A program made the translations under genes and the position numbers. A DNA stretch of 64,000 nt, from assembly GCA_025345505.1 (NCBI GenBank), contig JANVCC010000021.1, forward strand, positions 4,428,002-4,492,001, given 5' to 3'. Source of the DNA: Todiramphus chloris collaris (lineage: Eukaryota; Chordata; Aves; Coraciiformes; Alcedinidae). The notes below the pieces were generated by a model. That model was given only the letters and a program-made list of their open reading frames with translations, ran no database searches and was not told where the DNA came from. Below, piece by piece: positions 26,401 to 38,400 of the stretch (position 1 is the stretch's first letter; each line of letters starts with the position of its first letter).

Positions 26401-29400
26401 ATCTTCATGGGAGTGTCTACAGTTGGGAAGAACCATGAATGGAACTGGGCCTTTGTTAGCTTCACCCTCCTTTTCTGCTTAATCTGGAGGGCGCTGGGTA
26501 AGCAAGTCTCAGACTGCATGTCATTATTCTTTGCAAGTGTAACTTTTTACCTCTTCTCAAGTAGAAAATGCCCAAATTTAGACAGAGTCCCACCAGGCTG
26601 TAGAGTGGTCTTATTCATAACATGCCTTAGATCACAGGGTCAGCTCCACTTTCTGCTGAAATGGAACCCAAAACTCAGTCTGGTCCTGATCCTGCCCATC
26701 TGATGTCAGAGGCAGACTGCTTGTTAATCAGAGTATATCTGTTTAAGTAAACATTTATTTACAAATCAGCAATTTTTCCTTAAAAGAATTAGCAGCTGTA
26801 CATCAGTCAAACAAGTAGTGTTGTTTTTTTTTGTATTATTTATGTTTGTTTATTTATGTATTTATGTCATCTCTCTCCATCTCCAGTCCTGCATCCTTCC
26901 TGTCTGTGCAAGTAAAACTATGCCAGTGAATAGGAGTTTGCAGGATTCAAAGCACAGATTGATGGGGGTGACAACCCAAAGTGTTCAAAAGCGCTTCAAA
27001 TCGTATTAAAAAATAAATAAATTAGGGGTTTGTACTTACACAGAGAATTCTTGCTGCTCTGGAGGTGCAGAGTCTAGCAGATAGCTGCCTTGTGGAGATC
27101 AATTAGCATCAGGACCTAAATCCAGCTGACCTGAGGTGGTTAGCTCACTAAATAAGTTTAAGAGTATCAGCCTTAGGCATTTTAAATTTCTCTTCCATGG
27201 TGTTCTCAAGCTGCTAAGTAACAATTCATTGCTTCAATAATACATAGGTGAGAAAAATAAAAGAGTTTTAAAACAAATATTAGCATTTGGGGGGATTTCA
27301 GTGTCATTTAATTTCACTTTTTTTGTTGTTTTTCCCCCCTCAGGTGTTTTTGTTCTGACTCAGATCATTAATGTGTTCCGGACAATTCCTCTCACTTTTA
27401 AGGACCAATTTATTATTGCCTATGGAGGCCTCCGAGGAGCTATTTGTTTTTCACTCGTATTTCTGCTTCCCCCTGCTGTGTTTCCCAGGAAGAAATTGTT
27501 CATCACGGCTGTTATCGTGGTGATATTCTTTACTGTTTTCATTCAGGTAATGCCTTTCCTCTTTGGGTCTATTTTTTTTTTTTCACAGACAGGTTGTAAA
27601 TAAGCAGTGGGCAGAAAAACAAGTGTCTTAACTTACTGGAGGAAAATATTTAAAGGTACTCTCCATGGTCATAGTTTAAAAAAAAATGTAATGCAGACCA
27701 CAGACAGGTAGCAAAAGTATGCCAGATATTAAGAACTTATGCTAACATATAAGTAGTGTTAAGCATTTAAGACCTAGTGAGGTTGGAATAGAGATAAAAA
27801 ATAATCTGCTTACAGCCCCAGCACTAATTCCTTGTTAGAACACTTAAAGTTGTGCATTTACTCAGGAGTTCAGTGTTGGATACGGTGCACAGTGAGCAGG
27901 GAATGGAAGGCACTGAGAGGTGAACTGAGAGGTGAACTTTGAGTCTGGGTGTTAGGCAGTGATGCTGCAAACCAGCTGGACATCCTTTGCAAAGCACCAG
28001 GTATGTGGAAGAATGTGAAGAACTTGGCTCTGGTGTCAACCTGGCCATGGAGGCCTGGCCAAGAGTGGCCAAGAAAGAGGGAAGTGACTGAAACCAGGAA
28101 AATCTAGAGAAGGATAAAACCCTCAGTTAAACATGTCAGGCTAATCATTACCTGGATCAGTGAGAGAGATGTGAGAGGCTAGTACATGGAATTTCAGGTC
28201 TGTGGGGAAAAAAAATAAGTCTGCCTTTTACATTAAGAGATGGGAAGTAGCAAGTATCTGTGCTCATGCTTGGGAAAGGGGAAAAGGTGGCTGGAGCAGT
28301 ATCTGGAGGTCACTTAGTTGTCCTTAGACTATCAACTGTGAAAACTGGTTTTGAGGGATAGAATACTTAAAAATACAGGGGTAAGTGGAATGTGTTGTGA
28401 AATGCAACATAGCTTACCAAAGGGAAACTCTTTGATAAGGTCATTCATTTTCTACAGTAATCTCATCAAACTGGACTACTGTGAAGGAGGGGGCTACACA
28501 GGAGATTACAATCTTGGCTTAACTACTCATTAAACTAATGTTTAGATTGACATTAGGATGATTGCAAAGGGAATCAGTGTCTCCTATAAAACGAAATAGA
28601 AGCATATGGTCTGTTAGGTCAGAAAGGACTTCTTGGGTCTCTGGTCCAACCCCATGCCAAAGCAAGGCCACCTTCAAAGCTAGATCATGTTGCTCAGGGC
28701 CATGTCAAGCTGACTTATGAATATCTCTATGGATGGAGATCCCCCAGCCTCTTTGGGCACCTGCTGCAGCATTCAGCCACCCTGGTTAGGTAACAGGCTG
28801 ATGACTATTAACAGAATTCCTGATGGATGATTCCTAGGGATGTTGTTTGGGTTTTTTTTTCAATTTTCTTGTTGCTGACCATGGTACATATACGTAGAAG
28901 TTTTTTGTTGCTGATTTTTCTCAATGACAGGCTTTGGAAGGTGTTCTTAGGGTGACAACATGATGGGGTGTAACACAGAAAGAAGAGAATAACTGAGGGC
29001 CAATATGATAGAATGAAATTTAACAGTAATAAGTGCAAAAGTTTTCTTGATAGGACTTTCTTACTGGGGATTTCTTATATGAAATGTGAACTTTTCATTT
29101 GGAAACAAATAGAAAGGGAAAAAGAGCCAGGTGTATTAGTTGATACTGGAAAAGAGTTCAAGTCTCTGATGCAGTGGGGACAGATAAAGGCAAATCTGAT
29201 CTTAAGACCTACTGAGCCAGGTATTTCCATCAGAGAAGAGTGTTGTGTTTTAGAGGGATCATAGGGCTGGTAAGCCTGTCATGTGAAAGGAGTCCAGGAT
29301 GCTGTGGCCTTAGCAAAATGAAGGAGAAGAGGGAATATAATTACTGTTTATATGAGGGAGTGAACACCAGAGGAGGAGGAACACTGTTTAAATTAAAAAG

Positions 29401-32400
29401 ACAAAAGTTGGCAGAAGAACAAAGTGGTACAAAGTGACCATGATGCAATTAGGAAGCAGCTTTCTAATTATCAGAACAATGAGGTACAGGATGAGTGTTC
29501 CAGTATGAGCAGTGGAGCAGAGAAACCTAACTACTTTTAAGATAAAGCTCGATTCACTTATGAAAAGAAATATGTGACCTGGTTGTCTGGGATAGTAGGG
29601 ACTGATCTCAACACCCTGAGAGATTCGTTCCTCTGTCCTGTGCCAGTGAGCCTATACAAATAAACAAATTATGTCAATTCTTCCACTAATAATTGTTCAA
29701 AACCATTATGTCATTCTGAGACAGCCAAAACTTTTTGTTCTTTCTCTGAGAATAGTCAGGCAAGGACACATATTTACAAAAAGTCTTTAAGTGTCACGAT
29801 CTTGAATAGCAATTTTAGTGCTACTGTTGACACATCACTGAGCACCTGTTTTGGAAGTAATCACTACGAAAGAGGACTTCATATGTTTGCCTTGGAATGA
29901 TGGCAGATCTGTTTATTAATTCAGAAAAAAAAAGTGAGGCTTTTTATAATACACAACAGAATTGGAAAAAAAAGTTGAAAAATACTCTGGATTGGGCAAG
30001 CGAAATATTCCTGATGAGGACTGTCAGGTTGCCCCTCTTGGACCTCTTAGCTCCAGGGAGCCTCTTCCTTCTTTCTGCTGCATTAACGGAGTCTGTGTGA
30101 TGACAAGGACTTCATAGCTAAGTGCAACACCTGCTAATCAAAAGAGTGAATTTACTATTATAATTATTCTGTTAGGCTGGATTTAGGGTTTACGAAACTG
30201 AGATAAAAAGGTATCCACAGCCATTTTCAGTGCTCTGACAGAGATGGAAAAGACTGAAAGATTTTGGGTTTTCTTTATGTTTATGGAAAAAAAAACCAAA
30301 CCCAGTACTATTTGCCTTTTTCTTTTTTATTTTTCTTCTTCACAGGGAATAACAATTCGCCCGCTGGTGGAGTTTTTGGATGTCAAAAGGTCAAATAAAA
30401 AGCAGCCTGCTGTCAGTGAAGAAATTTATAACAGGGTATGTTGTAGCTTTGGATGAAACCCTCATGTAGATGAAATTCCTAGTGGCTTTCAGTAAGGCAA
30501 TAATTCAGCATACAGTATTACAGAGAGGCACACACCCTTTAGATTTCTTTTTGATAGCTGTTATAAGCACAGTAACTGTAAAGCTTATATTTAACCTTTG
30601 GCAATGGCCAACATTAGCATTATTGTGTATCATTGTTTTGGAATCTGCACATTCTTAATTGCTCACCTCTTGAGGTAAATTAATTTTCTGTCGTTTGTTC
30701 CATGCGTGAGATACATGTTATTTTAGAACTTGGCTACATTGGGAAACCTTTACCAATTTAATTACATTACGTTATATTTGAGTTAGTCTAATTAAACAAA
30801 TGCAAACTCCTCCTAAACATACTCTTAAACTTACTTAACTCTCACATCATCATCTTGGTTTGTATTTGGTACGTGTATGTCTCCAATTATTGCAGTTTAT
30901 GAGCCATGCATATTCTTGAATGTATTTCTCCTTGTAGCAGACCTGTGGCAGGTGGTTTGAAATTCCAGAAATGAGGAATAATAAGGGCCACATTCAGTCA
31001 TTAAGTCAATTTGGTCATCTAAAAATCTGTCCTTGTAGAGATTTTCATTTGGATGTATCTGCCAGGATATCCCCCTGAGTTTGGCCCCTACCATGGTACT
31101 TGGATTAAGAGCACAGGAGATGTCTTTGGGGGTAAAGTGAGATCATAATTCCTAATAGGCTGAGGAATGGAGTGTTTCTCATATTAGGTGGTCAGGATAC
31201 TTTGAGGTGAATCTCGATCACAGTTCCCTAAAATAGGAGCTCAGGACCTGATGCTGGGGATCTCAGCTCTATCCTGTGCATCTCAAGGGGCTGGGGTGGC
31301 TGTGGGGGACTGCTGCCTACTCAAGCTCTCCCTCCACAATGTCATACCTGGCTCACTGTCAGGAAGTCCCTGGAGAAGTCATAATCCTGAGTGGTTAGGG
31401 AACTTAAACATAAGTGAAAATATGGGATAAAAATTCAGATTTAGATAGGAGCTGTGCAAGATTGACACTGAGGAAATGAGCAACTAACCTGTCCTTTTGG
31501 GGCTGTGAGCTGAGGAAGCTACAGAGCAATAAAACAGAGTTCATCTCTGAGTTTGTTTAGACTGTATTTAGTTGAACTGAAGCATCGTCCTCAATTCTGA
31601 CTAGATCTTTCTGTTTTGAAGTAAGTTAGAAACTAAGAATGCCTGGGGGCAAGCCAGGTGATGTCTGTAAGTTTATGTAATGCACCAATGTTTCCCCTTT
31701 AGTTCTTTGACCACGTGAAGACTGGAATTGAAGATGTGTGTGGACACTGGGGTCACAACTTTTGGAGAGATAAGTAAGAATGGAATTTAAAAGTCTTTGT
31801 TATGCAGGAGAGGCTGAACTGGCACAGCAGCAACAAAGGCTGTTGGGCATCATATTTCCTTTTCAACATTTTAGAATGGTTGTTTTTAGAACATGTGGGT
31901 TACAAAGGGAAAGCAGCAAAACAATGTCTTTTTACTAAACCACATGCAAGTAGAACAAAATCTCCAGCAGAGAAGAAAGGCAGCCCTCTGACCCTTGGGT
32001 AAAGTATGGTACCTTCTGAGACTATCTGTCCTCTCCCTATTTCTGACTGTTTCAGAGCATTTCCTATATGTCTGCTGAGCCTTTCATCCCATCTGGCTTT
32101 CCTCCTGCAAGCTGTATGTCTCTGCAGTGTTAAGTGAGAGGTTAGTTCCCTATTTGATGGGAAACGTACAAAAGCTTTGGGACTTTTGCTAGGCAGATCA
32201 AGGGTCTAGCTGGCATCAGGTGCATGGGAGATCCTAATGGCAGGTGGCTCCACAGTTACTGATGGTATTATTTAAGACAGTGTCAGTTAGGAAGATTACC
32301 TCTGGCCATTCCTGAATAATTCATGTTTTCACTTTAGCTGCTGAATCATCATCATTGATTTGGATCTAACTTCTTTTTCTCAGAAGCACACTTTTTTTAC

Positions 32401-35400
32401 ACCCAAATCCTTTAGACCTACAGCATGAGCATTGCTCACCCACCTTCTAGACACTGCTCCAACAAGAATTTAAGTGCTTTAGACAAAGAGGGATAGCAGC
32501 AGCAGGAAGGGCTGAGAAGACCCCTTTCCAAATGACCTGAGGGCAGCACAGTGAGAACACTCTCCTGACAGATGTGTGACATGGGTACAATTTTCCTTTG
32601 GCTCTCCTCCAGCCTGTATGAGATCTTTAGTTACCAGATTGCAGAGCAAAGGAGGGTCCCACCTCTTCGTGACCTTCAGACTCAAATTCAAGAATTTCAG
32701 AATGGCTGTAGGGCAAAATATTTTCTGACAAACAAAACACCCCAGCTGTAATCAATATTTTTTCACTAAGCATCCAAGAGGATTGCAGTTGCTTTAGAAG
32801 AAAGGAGAACTTCCAGAGTTTTGCAAAAGCAGGGTAAAATGTCAAAGGAAAAGCAGGTGGTGCAAGTGTGGGCCTTTTAGTTGTTATTACAGTAAATATT
32901 TAATGTTCTTTTTGTCTCAGTGAAAATGGAGAATTAAAAATAATATTGTCTAATAATACAGAATACCTAAAAGTTAAAAGTTGCTGCTAGGGAGACTGTC
33001 CATTAAGATATTAACCAAAACACAGGTTAAGACCATCTATCTGAAGCAAAGATGAACTTTTTTTGTGTTACTCAGCAGTAAGTTGTTAATATGAACAGAC
33101 ATATTCCCAGGAAATAAACTCCTTCACAATTGCATTAGCTGCAGTATATTGACTTTCCTTAACTATGCACTGTAAAAATTAACTGGTTGGGTTGATTTGC
33201 CTCACGTACAGGTTTAAAAAGTTTGACAATAAATACCTGCGAAGACTTCTAATCCGGGAGAACCAGCCCAAATCCAGCATTGTTTCTTTATACAAGAAGC
33301 TGGAAATCAAACATGCCATTGAAATGGCAGAGAGTGGAATGATAAGTAAAGTCCCATCATCAGTGTCTCTCAGGTAAGCAAGTGGCCAAGCATTTTGGCT
33401 GGGTCAGGTAGTTTATTTCACAGCCCAATCCATAGGCAGGATAATCACTTGGACATAGGAGATTTTGTGGCCAAATGTCACCTGAACAGTATGTGAATAC
33501 GAAACAGGAGCATTTTTCCTGCAGCTCACACACGAAGCACTTGGTAAGCTGTGCTTGTCCAAAGCCTGTAGTTTTACAAGGGCAGCTGCTCACAGCAACA
33601 GTGATTTGTCATGTAGAGCAGAGCTAGATTTGAACCAGTGCCTGCCCATCTGCTGCAGATAGCTACGGGGGAAGCCTGAGGGGCATTTTGAAATGTACTT
33701 TAATCAAATTTACAATTTAATGTGATTGATGTCAGATTTTGGAGACTGAGTTTTGAGCCTTACCACTGACTCAAATGAGATCAGGATTTCATTCCTACAT
33801 GTTACGTTTTCACCTGTTCCTCAGTTGCTTTGAAATGTTGTTTCCAACTCTTAACAAAGGAAATAGTTCAAATGTAATTCCCAATCATTAAAATAAAACA
33901 TTTTTCCTCTTGCTGTCTTTCTTCTATTTTCCTCTTTTTTTTTTTTTTTTTGGTCCTGCCACAGTGAATATCATGAAGGAAAAATAAAGCCACTTTCTCC
34001 CACTGAAATGGAAAACATGCGGGAAATGCTAACAAAGAACCTCTACCAAATACGACATCGAGTAAGGATGAAATATCCCACTACTCTTTGAACATACTGA
34101 TTACCTTCCTAGCATATCTTTGGGGTAGTCTATCTGCTGTACCATAGCATAATAATTAATGCTGGTTTTTTGTGCTTCCATTGCCTAAGAATCTAAGCTC
34201 TATCGTATGTACAGCAACGTATTCATACTCCTCTATGTAAATAGCTCACTTGATCTTCTAGTATCAGTAAAGCTTAATGTTTCTGCCATATTACCTGCAA
34301 TATACTTACATTATTTAAAAAGCATCATAGGTGCAAATTCAACCCAACACTGTCCACTTATATCAGTATTTTTTTCATGATGTGGGGTTAGATTTCCCAT
34401 TTGCCTCCAGTTGTGAAATTGTTTGTATGAAAAGCAGAGGTGATGAGCTGGAAAAATCGTGAAATAAAAGCAAAAGGACATTTCACATTTACCCTCCTGT
34501 GGCTAAGTAGTATGAATGCCTGAGCCCTTGGAAAGCATTCAAAAGTGGAGCAAGCTTCAGCTTGCTGGAGGTAAAAATGACATCCCTGTAGGTGACTCAT
34601 CTTATCGCTTTCAAATGTGCATCCTCTGTTGACATATTGACTGAGCTGGTACAGTGCAGGGGTAAACACTGTATTAATCCAGCTCTTTCCAATTTCTCTT
34701 TCATTATAAATATCAGCAGGTTAAAAGAAAAAAAAAAAAAAAACCAACCAGCAAACGAAACAGGTGCTTGGGAAGCAGATGACTAAAAAAAATGCTGGCG
34801 TTATTACTGGCCTTGGTCTTGATCATTCGGCAGGATTTATGACGCTTATTAAAACATTAAAGCAAAAAAGCCTGTTTTGCACTCTGCGTGTAGTTTGACA
34901 CATTTGACATTATGCTTTTCAGATTGTGACTATGGCTTTTGTGTTTCAGACAATGTCATACAACCGCCACAGCCTGGCTGCAGACGCGAGCGAAAAGCAG
35001 GCCAAAGAAATTCTGATCCGTCGCCGGCACAGCCTTAGGGAGAGCCTGAGGAAAACGAACAGCCTGTCGAGAGAAAGACCGGTACTTGCATTTTGGTCAT
35101 CTTTATAGAAAGCAGTTCTTTGTAGCTAAATGTCATGCAGACAAAAAAAAAAAAAACCCAAACCAACAAACCAAAATCCTGAATTTGGAAGACAACTGCA
35201 AATATGTCACAATTAGACCCTGAGGTGTAATCGTGGGGCCCTGAAATTGTGTTGACTGTTTAGCAAAGCCTCAGTCTTGTAGAATGTGATAGGGGAGCGG
35301 GGTCTGCTAGCATATTTTTGTCTCAGAGGAGCTGAACAGGCTCTGTGCACAGTGTGCTTCTAAGGGATGGTCAGTATTCTCTACCAGTATTCCAGTATTT

Positions 35401-38400
35401 TGCTGAAGCATGGATGATCGAGGTTGAAAATTACTTTGAGACAGAAAAACTACTTACAGTATGCTCCAAAATATGGGAAGAGAACTTCTTATCAAGTAGT
35501 CAGAGTGAGCTCTTCATTTGAAAAATGTTGTGGGCTTTTTAGTATTTAGTATTTTAGTATTCAAAAATTATAATCGGGACTTTTAGGTTTTGGCACAGAA
35601 TAGGAAAACCCCCTTCACCTCCAAGAAATGCTGTGGCATGATAATATTTGTCTCTCTGAGGCAACTTGGAATATCTTCACTGCAAACTTCAGACCATATT
35701 TGAATGGGGTACACATTCAACAGTGAAGCTGATCCTCCAAATCATCTTTCTCTTAGGTTTCAGGGAAATGAACCATCCTTTAAGTATATATTTTCATGTT
35801 ATAGGAACACTTAGTGACTGTTGTCTTCATTGATACTGTTGTCCTTCAGCAGCTGAGGTTGCAGTGATGTCCACAATAAGTGTTATATCTCATTTGTGAT
35901 CATTGCCAGGGCTACTGTGGTGTTAATTGTGACAGTAAGTCTGTTCCTGAAGGATTTTTTTTCTCTCTCAACCACAGTTACATATGTTGTCTTTGTGATA
36001 CAAATAAATGATTTACGAAGTGGAGTAATGAAGAGACTCAGCAGGATTGAGACATTTTGGGGGCAGGGAGAGAAACAGAGTGTCTGGCAGCTTTTTTAAA
36101 ATGCACAGGCTGTAATTTGAAAATTAATTATCCTTGGCTAAACCCACCACATAGTGGTCCTGAGTAGCACAATACCCAAAGAGGAAATACCTCTCATGAA
36201 AAAGAAATTTCCTTTCAGGTTCCCTTTGAGTGTGCACCCATGAATGGTACAAGCAGAGGAGAGCGGGTAGACCTTAGTGGTTTTAAAAAAAATCTTTGTA
36301 ACAAATGTAAGAAAGGATGTCCTTGAGAAACTTTTGCATAAAAAAAAAAACAAAAAAAAAACCAAAACCCTGTCCTGGAAAGGACCTTTCTTGTTCCAGG
36401 AAGTATGAGGTGTGCTCTGCTCCCAGGGCCTTTAGAGCTTAGTCTTGAGAAAAAAAGAATTTTATGCACTGAGCTGGTAAATGATCACGCTGGTCCCTAA
36501 CTTCCCCATCAACTTCACTGTGACTAGTCAACTGTATAAAGTCATTTATATGTATAAAGTGCTTGAAGGATCAGAATACAGATTAGTTCTTGTGCCCGAG
36601 CTTCACTCTCGGAGGTATTTTTGTACCTAAGTAGTAAAAGGTTTCTAACTGCAGTTGCATGAAGTGTTGCCATGCTTGCAGCCTTTACCTTCCTTAGGAA
36701 AAACTGTGCAGGTAAGGTTGAGGTTAGAAAGCATGTATTTATTAACTTTGATCTCAGAGGGCTTCTCACTAGGCTTCTCTTGACTAAGCTGTTTGAGATT
36801 ACTCAGTCTTTACTTTAGTTAGCACAGTCCTCAACCAGCAATCAGTGTTGAGTGTGTAGTAAAAGTTCACATATTAGCTAATCCCAAACTACTCTCCAGC
36901 CCTTTAGCTACATAAATCTGTTCAAGCCTCGGTCGAATATCTTACCATGCATTACACAGGTACTTCAGTCTGCAGTAACTTCACATCTCTTATATATCTT
37001 TGCTTGCAGGCTGCTGCAAATACAAAAAGATTCCTTTCGCTTCCTAAAAACACTAAACTCCCAGAGAAACTACGAGTGAGAAATAAAACATCTTCCAGAG
37101 GTAATGAAAATTCTTCTGCTGTCTCTGACTGTGCTGCAGTCATTTTTTCTAGGGATGACATAGAGAAATAAGCTTATTAATTTTCAAGTAAATATGAAAT
37201 GTTTTATGAGTACATGCTTTCATTCTAGAGTCAGTAGCTTCATAGCATATTACTAGGTGTTGGATATTCAGCAGGGGTCTTAGAGCATTAAAAGCTGTAA
37301 GTCCTAAAGCAGGTATTGGAGTGGAGAGAAGTGCTCCACCAAGCAGAGTCTTGTGGGGCTTTCTCAGTTGAAATGCCATAATGGGGTAGTTCTCCCAGCA
37401 CATCTCCTCACGTGAGCGGGCAGCAGCTTCAAACACTTCTTCACCAGAAACACTGATATGGCTCATTCTCCTTGTCCTTGTTGCATAGTGTCCAGATCTC
37501 CCCGTTGGATTATGAGCCTATTTGGTTTCTTTTCTCACTGAGGTCAGGGTACAGGACACTGCTCTGAAAACCAAACCAGAGAGGAAAATGAGGACCCAAG
37601 GTCTAGTTTATAGTTTTTATGAAGAACTTCTCAAAATGATGTGGTTTACAAACAATTTTTTTTTTGCTGCCTAAACTCACAAATGTTTCATATTGAAGTT
37701 CTGAGAAAAAAAAAAAAATCTGGAAGAAGAGAACCATTTGATGTGAAAACCTTGCCCAATTCTAATTTTGATTGTTACTAGTGGCATTACCACGCGTACA
37801 CCATGCTCATTTCCTTTCATGGCAAGCAACCATCAAGATCTCTTGCTGGGAAGATTAAATCCCTTCACAATCACTAAAATGTCCTGATCTCCACACCAAT
37901 TAGTTTCCCACTCTTCCAAATTAATTTAGCAATAGACCGTATTTTTGTCTGTTAATAATTCCATCCTTGCTCTCCTGAATGTTGGATGACTTTTATTCTG
38001 TAGTTATGTCTGCAGAGGTCACCTACTGTCACCTATAATTAAAGAGGAAATGTGCCTCCAGATTATTCTATTGTCAAAAAATATATTACTTGACATATTT
38101 AGGGGGGGAAAAAGCCTGCAAACGCAGTCTGATTAAGACCTTCCTTGGTGTATAATTATCTGGGTGAATGGACAATTATATGGTGGTGTATTTTGTTGAC
38201 CCTTTCTTCACCTTTTTAAAAGAAATAACATGTAGGCTACTAATGGAAGTTGTTCTTACGACAGTTGCATACTACACAATTCTTTGCTTTGATATGTTTA
38301 AAACATCATGTATGTCTTATGCCTAAGAACAAATCTGAGCCAGTCATAAATGATTGTTAAAACACTTATCAAATAACTGAAGTGTGTAAGTTCTGATGAA

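Larger units (their letters stand above)
27547..30345 (+). other. SLC9A2: SLC9A2 intron 5
   Basis: GT-AG intron of 2799 bases. It contains a minus-strand CR1 fragment (about 28600-28790) and a probable old forward CR1 copy (about 28985-29660). Confidence 0.85.
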
